Assembly (NCBI GenBank): GCA_900119535.1
Contig: FPJT01000009.1
Coordinates: 62,001 to 126,000, forward strand
Source: Ruminococcus sp. XPD3002
GTDB taxonomy: Bacteria; Bacillota; Clostridia; Oscillospirales; Ruminococcaceae
Length of the DNA: 64,000 nucleotides
Reading direction: 5' to 3'
The translations under genes were made by a program, and so were the position numbers. Below the pieces are notes generated by a model. The model was not told where the DNA came from. It worked only from the letters and a program-made list of their open reading frames with translations, and ran no database searches. Numbering within the stretch: position 1 is the first letter of the stretch; each line of letters opens with the position of its first letter. This document shows, piece by piece, positions 34,480 to 41,564 of this stretch.

Positions 34480-35346
34480 TCAAAGAATGATAATTATTGT
34501 CAGCCGACCGTCATCATAGTCCGCAGTGATCGTTCCGCCCATCCGCTCAACAAGAGTTCGGGCGATGGACAATCCCAGTCCGGTAGAATGGTGGGCTGTT
34601 TCAACCGTATAGAACCTGTCAAAGAGCTGTTCCACTTCGACTGTGGACAGCTCTTTTGCAGTATTTGAAAATTTGATCTCGCCTGTATCGGACAGTGTGA
34701 TCTCCAGATCACCGTCACTGTATTTCACGGCATTATTCAGAAGATTGGAAAACACCCTTGCAAGTTCGGAGCGATTCGTATTTCGCACGATACGGGTATC
34801 GGTCATATTTATTTGCGGCGTGATGCCCTTTTCGGTCAGTACAGGATAAAAGCTGCTGATACTTTCCGCAAGCAGCTGATTGATGAATATATCCTCGGTT
34901 TGCGGTTTGTTTTCATCGGATATAATGATAGAGTAGCGAAGCAATTCCTCAGTAAGCTGCTTCATAGTTTCAGTGCGTTCCTCGATCGCATTGACATATG
35001 CCCTTATTTCGGAAAGATCATCTGTTTTCCCTATCATGTACAGATTTCCAGCTATTGCCGTCAGCGGAGTGCGTATATCGTGGGATACATTTGTTATTGC
35101 ATTTTTCAGTTCAGTATTGCCCTGATTATATTGCAGATGCTCTTTCCTTAGTATCTTTAACTGTTTGTTGATACTGTCAGAAAGATAACGCATATCTTTG
35201 TCATGAGAAGAAATATAGATCAGCGTATTAGTGTCGGTTTTCAGTCTATCGGCAAATTCATTTGCTATATCTCGTGCAGATCTTTTCATCAGATAGATTT
35301 TCAGACACAGGACAATGATAATAATGCCTAACAGACCGTAAACCAT
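34480..35346 (-). CDS. Sensor histidine kinase
   Basis: A 288-residue kinase with a single N-terminal membrane helix (residues 2-20) and almost no extracellular part, then HisKA with phospho-acceptor His89 in NVSHDIRTPLTAIAGN, and HATPase motifs NLLNNAVKYSD and STGLGLSIARTLVERMGG. The lack of a sensor domain is typical of kinases that sense through a partner ABC transporter. It is last in the gene order regulator, ATPase, permease, kinase. AAGGAG precedes ATG. Confidence 0.9.
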   Translation of the reverse strand: MVYGLLGIIIIVLCLKIYLMKRSARDIANEFADRLKTDTNTLIYISSHDKDMRYLSDSINKQLKILRKEHLQYNQGNTELKNAITNVSHDIRTPLTAIAGNLYMIGKTDDLSEIRAYVNAIEERTETMKQLTEELLRYSIIISDENKPQTEDIFINQLLAESISSFYPVLTEKGITPQINMTDTRIVRNTNRSELARVFSNLLNNAVKYSDGDLEITLSDTGEIKFSNTAKELSTVEVEQLFDRFYTVETAHHSTGLGLSIARTLVERMGGTITADYDDGRLTIIIIL

Positions 35347-35358
35347 ATTAACACTCCT

Positions 35359-36216
35359 TTATTTCAAATCTTTTCTCTTAAACACAAACAAACCAACACC
35401 CGTCAGAACGACACATTCTGCCAAAGAGCAGATCGGTATTTTTGCGAATGGCTTGTCAACTATCTTTGAACGCTCACAGTATATTTCATCATCGTACTGC
35501 ATCTCGCCCTCATAATATGATACAGCGATAGGGTCGAGGATATATAACATTTCTGTCACTATCCGTTTTCCGTCTCCGATATAATACTCATTTTTATATA
35601 CACTGTCCTCTCCAATAGTTTGACCGTTTTCATCAAACAAATAGTTTATCCTGTATTCCGGCTGTTTCAGACTTTGATACAGTTGATTTCCCATCAATGT
35701 CAGCATAAGCATTACCAAAGCAGCTGCTATAAGCCCCGATACCTTGGTATGGAGATTGAGTGAAAAAAGCACAATGACCGCTGCAGCCACCAAAGATGTA
35801 AACAGACAGCAGACAAACACCTTAATAAGCACAAGCCTTTCGGTATTGAAGCCGTAGCCACGTATAACGCTGCATACCAAAGCAGTCAGCATACAGATAC
35901 ACGTGTTGAATATCATCATTCCCGAACATAGTGAAAGCTCGGTCAGATATACGCATGAGCGTGTGTGACCTGTCGATATCTTGTTTCGGATAGCACCGCA
36001 GGAGTATTCCTCTCCGATAAAAAGCGCAGAGGTCAACCCCGTCAAAACAAGAATTTGAAAAAGATTACCGAACATAAAGCTCTCTATACCCGGCGAGTTC
36101 TCGAAATCCTCACACATTACATTATACACAACCCATAGGACAGAAAAGACCGTGCCTGTCCAGAAGGAGATATTTTTTATAATTCGATGAAATTCCGCAT
36201 TTAACAGATTACTCAT
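35359..36216 (-). CDS. ABC-2 type transporter permease of the two-component locus
   Basis: A 285-residue membrane protein with about six hydrophobic segments and the LFIGEEYSCGAIRNKISTGHTR element common in lantibiotic/bacitracin-type ABC-2 permeases. With the ATPase upstream it would export or detoxify a peptide or lipid-targeting antibiotic. An upstream in-frame GTG (36225) is weaker; ATG 36216 has GGGAGG 8 bases before it and overlaps the ATPase stop. Substrate is inferred from locus type only. Confidence 0.82.
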   Translation of the reverse strand: MSNLLNAEFHRIIKNISFWTGTVFSVLWVVYNVMCEDFENSPGIESFMFGNLFQILVLTGLTSALFIGEEYSCGAIRNKISTGHTRSCVYLTELSLCSGMMIFNTCICMLTALVCSVIRGYGFNTERLVLIKVFVCCLFTSLVAAAVIVLFSLNLHTKVSGLIAAALVMLMLTLMGNQLYQSLKQPEYRINYLFDENGQTIGEDSVYKNEYYIGDGKRIVTEMLYILDPIAVSYYEGEMQYDDEIYCERSKIVDKPFAKIPICSLAECVVLTGVGLFVFKRKDLK

Positions 36217-37123
36217 GCTTTTCACCTCCCACCAGCGAGATATAAAAGCTTTCTAAGCTCTCATCATGCTTTTCCAACGAGAGTACCTCGCAGCCGTCCT
36301 TTGCAAGTGCTAAGGAAAGCTGAGTGATATTAGGATTTGCGTAAATATCGGCTGTCTTATCGTCAATAACTGAATATTCAAGCTTCATTTCGTCAAGCAC
36401 ACTCGCCAGCACCGCAGTATTGCTCACAGTAATTCGCATACACTTGCGGCAGGCGGCTTCAAGCTCCTCCGCACTCATCTCACGAACGATACGCCCGCTG
36501 TCGATAAAGCCGTAATGCGTGGCAAGCCGTGACAGCTCATCAAGGATATGCGATGAGATCAGCACCGTGATCTTCTGCTCTCGGTTGAGTTTGAGTATCA
36601 GCTCACGGATCTCAATAATACCCTGCGGGTCAAGTCCGTTTATCGGCTCGTCCAGTACAAGGAAATCAGGATTTCCGCAGAGTGCAACGGCAATTCCCAA
36701 TCTCTGACGCATGCCGAGGGAGAAGTTTTTCGCCCTTTTCCTGCCCGTATTTTCAAGACCGACCAGTTTCAGAAGCTCCGAAATTCCGTCAAAACTCGGC
36801 ATACCCAAAATGCGGTACTGCTGTTTGAGATTGTCCTCCGCTGTCATATCAAGATAGATAGACGGCGTTTCCACGACTGCACCCATTCTGCGTCTCGACT
36901 TTGAAATTGCCTTGTCGGAGTGCTTGACTCCATACAGTTCAAAATCTCCGCTTGTTGGGAGCTGCAATCCGCATACAAGGCGGATAAGTGTTGTTTTGCC
37001 TGCGCCGTTCCTGCCGACAAAGCCGTAGATAGAGCCTTTCGGGACATTCATCGTCAGACCGTTGAGGGCTTTGAAATTTTTGTAATGTTTGCAAAGATTG
37101 GTTGTTCTCAGAACATAATCCAT
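36209..37123 (-). CDS. ABC transporter ATP-binding protein (BcrA/lantibiotic-resistance type)
   Basis: A 304-residue ABC ATPase: Walker A GRNGAGKTT (residues about 37-45), signature SLGMRQRLG (a form of LSGGQ usual in BcrA-type ATPases), Walker B FLVLDEP, switch SSHILDE, and a C-terminal extension of about 80 residues. Such proteins pair with ABC-2 permeases to remove peptide antibiotics. Its promoter and operator lie at 37153-37209, between it and the response regulator gene. Confidence 0.9.
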   Translation of the reverse strand: MDYVLRTTNLCKHYKNFKALNGLTMNVPKGSIYGFVGRNGAGKTTLIRLVCGLQLPTSGDFELYGVKHSDKAISKSRRRMGAVVETPSIYLDMTAEDNLKQQYRILGMPSFDGISELLKLVGLENTGRKRAKNFSLGMRQRLGIAVALCGNPDFLVLDEPINGLDPQGIIEIRELILKLNREQKITVLISSHILDELSRLATHYGFIDSGRIVREMSAEELEAACRKCMRITVSNTAVLASVLDEMKLEYSVIDDKTADIYANPNITQLSLALAKDGCEVLSLEKHDESLESFYISLVGGEKHE

Positions 37124-37152
37124 ATTTTGACCTCCTTTATGTTTCTGAAAAC

Positions 37153-37209
37153 ATTATAAAACAAAAAAGTAAAGAAAACGGTAAAGAAAAAAGTGAAGAA
37201 AAAGTCAAG
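37153..37209 (-). promoter_or_regulatory. ABC operon promoter with tandem response-regulator repeats
   Basis: Minus-strand -10 TATAAT at 37153-37158 without a good -35. Upstream of it are direct repeats of TTCTTTAC-type sequence (plus-strand GTAAAGAA at 37169, GTAAAGAA at 37181, GTGAAGAA at 37193, GTCAAG at 37204), spaced 12, 12 and 11 bp. A poor -35 plus tandem repeats on one face of the helix is how an OmpR-family activator site looks; the adjacent response regulator is the obvious candidate. Confidence 0.65.
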
Positions 37210-37873
37210 ATTTTTCATTCAGCATAAAACCGATGCCCCAGACCGATGAAATATACTCCTTGCCGGTCAGTGCTTTCAGCTTTTTCCGCAGATTATAGAT
37301 ATGGCTTTTCAGGGAATCCTCGGTGCAGTCAGGCGTGTCAAGGCTGATACGGTCTAATATGGTAAGCTTTGCAACTACCTGTTCGGGATCACGTATCAAC
37401 AGCTTCATGATCGCAAACTCTGTTCTTGTGAGCTTTTGTTCACTGCCATTTGCGGAAACGGTATGTTTATCCGTATCGAGGGTGATCTCCCGATAAGTAA
37501 GAAGTGATTTGTCGGCATAGTTTTCGTTCTTCCGAAGCTGCACCATAATTCTTGCCAGCAGTTCCTTCATATCAAACGGCTTTGTGATATAGTCCGCAGC
37601 ACCGCCTACCAGCAGTTCGACCTTGTCTGTCACATCAGCTTTGGCACTTACCACTATCACGGGAATATCCTTTATCTGTGGCAGAAGTTCCTCGCCTGAT
37701 AATCCAGGGAGCATAAGGTCGAGCAATATGAGATCGGGCTTGTTATGCGAAAGCAGCAGCAAAGCTTCTGTTCCCGAATAGGCGCTTGTTACGTTGTATC
37801 CCTCGGCTTTCAAAGCTTTTGAGACGATATCGTTGATATGTGCATCGTCATCTATGATCAATATGTTTGGCAT
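37205..37873 (-). CDS. OmpR-family response regulator
   Basis: A 222-residue regulator: receiver domain with acidic pocket Asp8-Asp10, phospho-acceptor Asp52 (LILLDLMLPG) and Lys98 (ITKPF), then a winged-helix DNA-binding domain (about 125-220, LTRTEFAIMKLLIRDPEQVV). Partner of the kinase at 34480-35346. It probably activates the ABC genes directly downstream through the repeats at 37169-37209, and those repeats touch its own stop codon. Confidence 0.92.
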   Translation of the reverse strand: MPNILIIDDDAHINDIVSKALKAEGYNVTSAYSGTEALLLLSHNKPDLILLDLMLPGLSGEELLPQIKDIPVIVVSAKADVTDKVELLVGGAADYITKPFDMKELLARIMVQLRKNENYADKSLLTYREITLDTDKHTVSANGSEQKLTRTEFAIMKLLIRDPEQVVAKLTILDRISLDTPDCTEDSLKSHIYNLRKKLKALTGKEYISSVWGIGFMLNEKS

Positions 37874-37909
37874 AGGTTCACCTCATGGCTTTTTATGATT
37901 AATGTCTGC

Positions 37910-38215
37910 TCCCCGAACAAAGTTCGGGGCAATAACCGCCATAAGGCGGTTATTCAGTACATATTAATTAATGTCTGCTCAACAACTTAAAATCGGCTAT
38001 CTCAGCTTATTATAGCCGATTTTAAGTTGTCAAAGTGCAAGAAAATTTTATAATATAGAAGATTTTTCCTGCACTTTGTTTTGCCCGAAAGGGCAAAATG
38101 AGCTTGACATAAAGAAATGCGACGCGCAAATTCAATAATTTATGAAGAATTTGCGCTCCCCGAACAAAGTTCGGGGCAATAAACGCCATTAGGCGGTTAT
38201 TGAGTACACATTAAT
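37910..38215. repeat. Two direct REP-like copies flanking three long hairpins
   Basis: Copy one (37910-37970) and copy two (38147-38215) share CTCCCCGAACAAAGTTCGGG, then AACCGCC/GGCGGTT, then GTACATATTAATTA. Between them: a perfect 19-bp hairpin (37983-38001 with 38013-38031, core AAAATCGGCTAT), a second stem CAAAGTGCA/TGCACTTTG (from 38032 to about 38079) and TTTTGCCC-gaaa-GGGCAAAA with a GNRA loop near 38080-38099. No gene is present in 37874-38387. This looks like an insertion between duplicated short repeats. Confidence 0.65.
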
Positions 38216-38272
38216 TATAACATTTATTGAGGCGGATTTCAAGCTGTACAGTGATTCATTGTTGAAAGTATA

Positions 38273-38310
38273 ACAGGCAGATACTTCCTGTAGAAATATC
38301 TGCCTGTTTT
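38273..38310. terminator. Hairpin between convergent ends, possible terminator
   Basis: ACAGGCAGATA / TATCTGCCTGT stem with 13-base loop, T-run on the plus strand (TTTTGTTT). It lies downstream of the metallophosphoesterase gene on the minus strand, where the T-run is weaker. Confidence 0.55.
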
Positions 38311-38387
38311 GTTTAATAGCTTGCTGTTTCTGCCTTTGCAATAATTGTTTGTATTTCTGTATGAGTGAAAAATTCAAAGGTGGATAT

Positions 38388-39119
38388 CTATTCTGTGAGT
38401 TCGTCCGTATCATCGGTAATTTCGTCAAGGAGATCGTCCGACAGTCTTATAATGTCATTGTACAGCAGGAAGAATTTATCGTCACATATCAGTGTCTGGT
38501 GGTAGTGTCCAGAGAACCACAGCTTGAAATCAAGCTTAAGACTTACCTCCTCAAAGAAGTCTGTAAGGCGGTTCGCAGGAAAGTCCGATTCGCCGAACAG
38601 GTCTGCCTGTATATCCGTCGGGAGCGAATGAGTTATAACGTAATCCACATGCCAGCCGGCATCTTCAAGCACCTTTCTGCCATGTGCTATCTCCTCTTCC
38701 GTGGGGAGCTCTGCCGTCCAGTAGGACTGTCCCTCTATGCGGAATTCCTTGTCGTGGCTCTCAGCACCGCCGAAGGCGAAAATCCGTTTATCCTCGATAG
38801 TAAAGATATGACCTCTGCAAAGATGAAATATATTGTCGGTTATTTTCTGTATCATTCCGCCGTTCCATTCCTCAACGGGATAATCGGCGATTATGTCGAA
38901 ATTTTCATGATTACCGTCTATCCACAGAGTAGTCCAGGGCATACTGTCGAGCCAGCCGAGCCAGTAGTGTTCGATATCGGAATCTTCCCACAGAAGTCCG
39001 AAATCACCGCAAATGATGACGTAGTCATCACGGGTAAGCGCTGAACCTTCGGGGAAATTCTCGGGCAGCAGCTTGTCAATGTCTATATTGCCGTGTATAT
39101 CACCTGTAACATATATCAT
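38388..39119 (-). CDS. Calcineurin-like metallophosphoesterase
   Basis: A 243-residue phosphoesterase with the dinuclear metal motifs GDIHGN (residues 6-11), GDFGLLW, GNHEN and SGHYHQ. It hydrolyses a phosphomonoester or diester; the substrate cannot be told. C-terminal Asp/Glu-rich tail. GGAG precedes ATG 39119. Same strand as, and 34 bases after, the amino-acid ABC genes, so it may be co-transcribed. Confidence 0.9.
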   Translation of the reverse strand: MIYVTGDIHGNIDIDKLLPENFPEGSALTRDDYVIICGDFGLLWEDSDIEHYWLGWLDSMPWTTLWIDGNHENFDIIADYPVEEWNGGMIQKITDNIFHLCRGHIFTIEDKRIFAFGGAESHDKEFRIEGQSYWTAELPTEEEIAHGRKVLEDAGWHVDYVITHSLPTDIQADLFGESDFPANRLTDFFEEVSLKLDFKLWFSGHYHQTLICDDKFFLLYNDIIRLSDDLLDEITDDTDELTE

Positions 39120-39153
39120 ATCTTCACTCCTTTCCTTAGTTTTTTGAGGAGTA

Positions 39154-39915
39154 TCAGCTGTTGAAGCGCTGAAGGAACTGCTTTACACGTTCGGAAGCAT
39201 CCTCGCCGAAGAGCTGTTCGGGTGCGCCCATTTCAACGATGTAGCCGTTTTCCATGAATATAACTTTATCCGCAACATCACGGGCGAAAGCCATTTCGTG
39301 AGTTACGATAACCATAGTCATTCCCTCTGCGGCGAGTTCTTTGATAACTTTCAGTATCTCGCCTGTAAGTTCGGGATCGAGAGCGGAAGTAGGTTCGTCG
39401 AAGAAGAGTATCTCAGGCGAGAGTGCAAGAGCTCTTGCGATGGAAACACGCTGCTGCTGACCGCCTGAAAGTTCGCAGGGGTAAGCGGAAGCCTTGCTTT
39501 CGAGTCCCATTTTCTTAAGGAGCTCCATAGCGTTTTCCTTAGCCTTTTTCTTATCCTGCTTAAGTACGCATACGGGAGCTTCTGTAATGTTTCTGAGTAC
39601 GCTCATATGGGGGAAAAGGTTGAAATTCTGGAAAACGAGACCGGTTTTCAGTCTTATATCCCTGAGAGTTTTTGTATCTGTATAGACAGTTTTGCCGCTG
39701 CTGTTTTTTACGAGCATATCCGTACCGCAGACCTTTATGGTACCGCCGTCCGCTTTTTCGAGCTGGTTCACGCAGCGCAGCATAGTGGATTTTCCGCTTC
39801 CCGAGGGACCGATAACAGCTACTACCTCGCCTTTTTCCACATTGAAAGATATATCCTTGAGGACTTCCAGCTTATCGAAGCTTTTTGAAAGGTTGTTGAC
39901 TTCAAGCATTGCCAT
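39154..39915 (-). CDS. Polar amino acid ABC transporter ATP-binding protein (GlnQ-like)
   Basis: A 253-residue ATPase: Walker A GPSGSGKST (residues about 36-44), LSGGQQQRVSIARAL signature, Walker B EILFFDEPTSALDPE, and switch VTHEM, with the GlnQ/HisP-type C-terminus (GAPEQLFGEDASERVKQFL). Partner of the permease encoded 12 bases upstream. No substrate-binding protein gene is adjacent, so the transported amino acid is unknown. Confidence 0.92.
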   Translation of the reverse strand: MAMLEVNNLSKSFDKLEVLKDISFNVEKGEVVAVIGPSGSGKSTMLRCVNQLEKADGGTIKVCGTDMLVKNSSGKTVYTDTKTLRDIRLKTGLVFQNFNLFPHMSVLRNITEAPVCVLKQDKKKAKENAMELLKKMGLESKASAYPCELSGGQQQRVSIARALALSPEILFFDEPTSALDPELTGEILKVIKELAAEGMTMVIVTHEMAFARDVADKVIFMENGYIVEMGAPEQLFGEDASERVKQFLQRFNS

Positions 39916-39927
39916 AATTATGCCTCC

Positions 39928-40629
39928 TTACTTGTAGTAGCTTAGCTTCTTTTCGATAAAGGCGAAAAGAAGCGTCAGAAGCGTTGCTGCGATGAAATAG
40001 AACAGACCTGCAAGGAAAAGAGGGACAAGTGAGCTGTAAAGGCTCATCTGTTTCTTGGCGATGTACATTATCTCCATGTAGCCCATAGCATAGGCGAGAG
40101 AAGTGTCTTTGACGAGTGTTATTATCTCGTTGGAGCTTGCAGGGATGACACGCTTGAATACCTGTGGGAGGATTATGCGGAAGAAGGTCTGGAGCTTGCT
40201 GAATCCCAGTGCTCCAGCGGCTTCATGCTGTCCCTTTGGTATAGCTTCGATGCCGCCGCGGAATATCTCCGCAAAATATGCGGCGTAGTTGAGGACGAAA
40301 GCCACAAGTATCATCCTGAACATATAGCTGTCTCGTATCTCAACTCTGTCCAGGAGAGATTTTAGACCTGCGGGACATTTTTCGTTCATCCTGAGTATCG
40401 GGACTGAATAATATACCACGATTATCTGGAGAAGCAGGGGAGTGCCTCGCATAATGAGTATGTATAGGTTGGTGAGCCATGATATCGGCTTGAAACGGCA
40501 CATTTTAAGGAGTGCGACTATCATGCCGAGTGGTATGGAATAAAGCAGGGTAAAGCCGAATAGTTTAAGGGTAGGTGGGATGTACTCCAGCATAAGTGAA
40601 GCCAGAGTTCTGATCTGTTCGCTTGTCAT
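39928..40629 (-). CDS. Polar amino acid ABC transporter permease
   Basis: A 233-residue membrane protein of the HisM/GlnP type with about five helices and the EAA loop AAGALGFSKLQTFFRIILPQVFKRVIPASSNEI in its usual place. With the ATPase it imports a polar amino acid. The ribosome binding site is weak (AAAGGCGG about 11 bases before ATG). Its promoter with an overlapping inverted repeat lies at 40687-40728. Confidence 0.92.
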   Translation of the reverse strand: MTSEQIRTLASLMLEYIPPTLKLFGFTLLYSIPLGMIVALLKMCRFKPISWLTNLYILIMRGTPLLLQIIVVYYSVPILRMNEKCPAGLKSLLDRVEIRDSYMFRMILVAFVLNYAAYFAEIFRGGIEAIPKGQHEAAGALGFSKLQTFFRIILPQVFKRVIPASSNEIITLVKDTSLAYAMGYMEIMYIAKKQMSLYSSLVPLFLAGLFYFIAATLLTLLFAFIEKKLSYYK

Positions 40630-40686
40630 AGGTAAAACCGCCTTTGATTATTTGTCATTGAACCATTAGTTTAAAATTCCGAAATA

Positions 40687-40728
40687 ATTATATCATATTT
40701 CTGATATAAAATGCAATAGTTTATTGCA
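40687..40728 (-). promoter_or_regulatory. Promoter and inverted-repeat operator of the amino acid ABC genes
   Basis: Minus strand: TTGCAT (40711-40716), 18-bp spacer, TATAAT (40687-40692). A perfect inverted repeat TGCAATA-gtt-TATTGCA (40712-40728) covers the -35, as a repressor site would. Regulator unknown. Confidence 0.65.
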
Positions 40729-40738
40729 AAGAATGCAA

Positions 40739-40764
40739 GAAAAAAGCGGCTGAAGATCAGCCGC
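40739..40764 (-). terminator. Second terminator behind the 6S-like RNA
   Basis: Minus strand: GCGGCTGA-tct-TCAGCCGC followed by TTTTTT. It separates the small RNA gene from the ABC transporter promoter. Confidence 0.88.
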
Positions 40765-40781
40765 ATGAAAAGCAAAGATGT

Positions 40782-40973
40782 AAAAAAGTCCGCCTTGCCG
40801 TCATATAGTGCATAAAACCCGCACGAAGCAGGTGGGTAAACGCCCGGATGTTTCACGCTCCCTTCTTCCGAAAACGGGAGGTCTGCAATCCGCAGCCGGA
40901 GCTGAATTCCCTTGAGAAATGTGTTGGATTATAAAAACTATAATTACTCGAACAAGGCAGATGTTTTTTATCT
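40782..40973 (-). ncRNA. ssrS: Probable 6S RNA (about 190 nt)
   Basis: A stand-alone transcript: consensus promoter at 40980-41008, about 190 nt, ending in TTTTTT (40782-40787). The two ends pair: 5' TCTGCCTTG with 3' CAAGGCGGA, followed inward by TATAGT/ACTATA, and the interior folds back through a CTCCC/GGGAG hairpin with a small ACCC..GGGT hairpin on the 3' side. One long rod with paired ends, a central bubble and this length is the architecture of 6S RNA, which binds sigma-70/A RNA polymerase. I cannot confirm the family by sequence alone; a riboswitch leader is less likely because two terminators follow. Confidence 0.55.
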
Positions 40974-40979
40974 GCTATT

Positions 40980-41008
40980 ATTATAACACATCTTTTTCAA
41001 AAAATCAA
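40980..41008 (-). promoter_or_regulatory. Promoter of the 6S-like RNA
   Basis: Minus strand: TTGATT (41003-41008), 17-bp spacer, TATAAT (40980-40985). Confidence 0.75.
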
Positions 41009-41036
41009 TACCTTTTTTATGTAAAACCGAAAAAAA

Positions 41037-41351
41037 TTATTCTTCCTCATCATCAGGTTCAAACTGATCGAGAACGTCAGCCATTCTCTGAAGGAAGTAT
41101 TCGGATACCTGATCGAACTCCTCGTCATCGTCTATAGAAGCGAGAATTTCCTCGCCGTCCTCTTCGATAGTCTTAAGGAAGATAAGATCGCAGTCTGCAT
41201 TAAGGAAGTCGTCATCCTCGGCAGCAGGTACCATAGCAAAGTACTGTTCACCGTTTATTTCAGCGCAGTCGATAAGTTCAAAGTTCTTTTTGTTTCCCTC
41301 GTCGTCGATAAGCTCGAAGAGCTCGGGAGTGTATTCGTTCATATCAGACAT
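41037..41351 (-). CDS. DUF1292 domain protein (YrzB-like)
   Basis: A 104-residue acidic protein with the DUF1292 pattern FELIDDEGNKKNFELIDCAEINGEQYFAMVPA and LIFLKTIEEDGEEILASIDDDEEFDQV. Small cytoplasmic protein of unknown function, often near the ruvX/mutS2 genes in Firmicutes, but not here. ATG 41351 has GGAGA 6 bases before it; an upstream ATG (41378) lacks a site. Promoter at 41390-41418. Confidence 0.88.
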   Translation of the reverse strand: MSDMNEYTPELFELIDDEGNKKNFELIDCAEINGEQYFAMVPAAEDDDFLNADCDLIFLKTIEEDGEEILASIDDDEEFDQVSEYFLQRMADVLDQFEPDDEEE

Positions 41352-41389
41352 AGTATTCTCCAATCCGGCGTACGCCATATAGTATAGAT

Positions 41390-41418
41390 ATTATACAACA
41401 TATCAGTTAAAAAATCAA
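41390..41418 (-). promoter_or_regulatory. Promoter of the DUF1292 gene
   Basis: Minus strand: TTGATT (41413-41418), 17-bp spacer, TATAAT (41390-41395). Confidence 0.8.
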
Positions 41419-41529
41419 GCGGTAAATAATAACACATAGTGATTTGTGCAAGATGCTCAGATGAAAAATATTCGTATTGTACTATTCGCCGAAACTTACT
41501 AAAAAAATAATAAATATTGAAAATTACTA

Positions 41530-41558
41530 TTGACTTTTGCTAAAGGATGTGTTAATAT
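41530..41558 (+). promoter_or_regulatory. Promoter of the large non-coding RNA
   Basis: TTGACT (41530-41535), 17-bp spacer, TAATAT (41553-41558). Nothing coding follows for 1.3 kb, so this promoter serves the structured RNA. Confidence 0.8.
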
Positions 41559-41564
41559 AGACTC

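Noticed and set aside
38189..38428. 79-codon minus-strand open frame next to the metallophosphoesterase
   Set aside because: It overlaps the terminator hairpin and the end of the phosphoesterase gene, and has no ribosome binding site.
40671..40856. Small 61-codon minus-strand frame between the 6S-like RNA and the ABC genes
   Set aside because: It lies across two terminators and the promoter of the transporter, so it is not a plausible gene.
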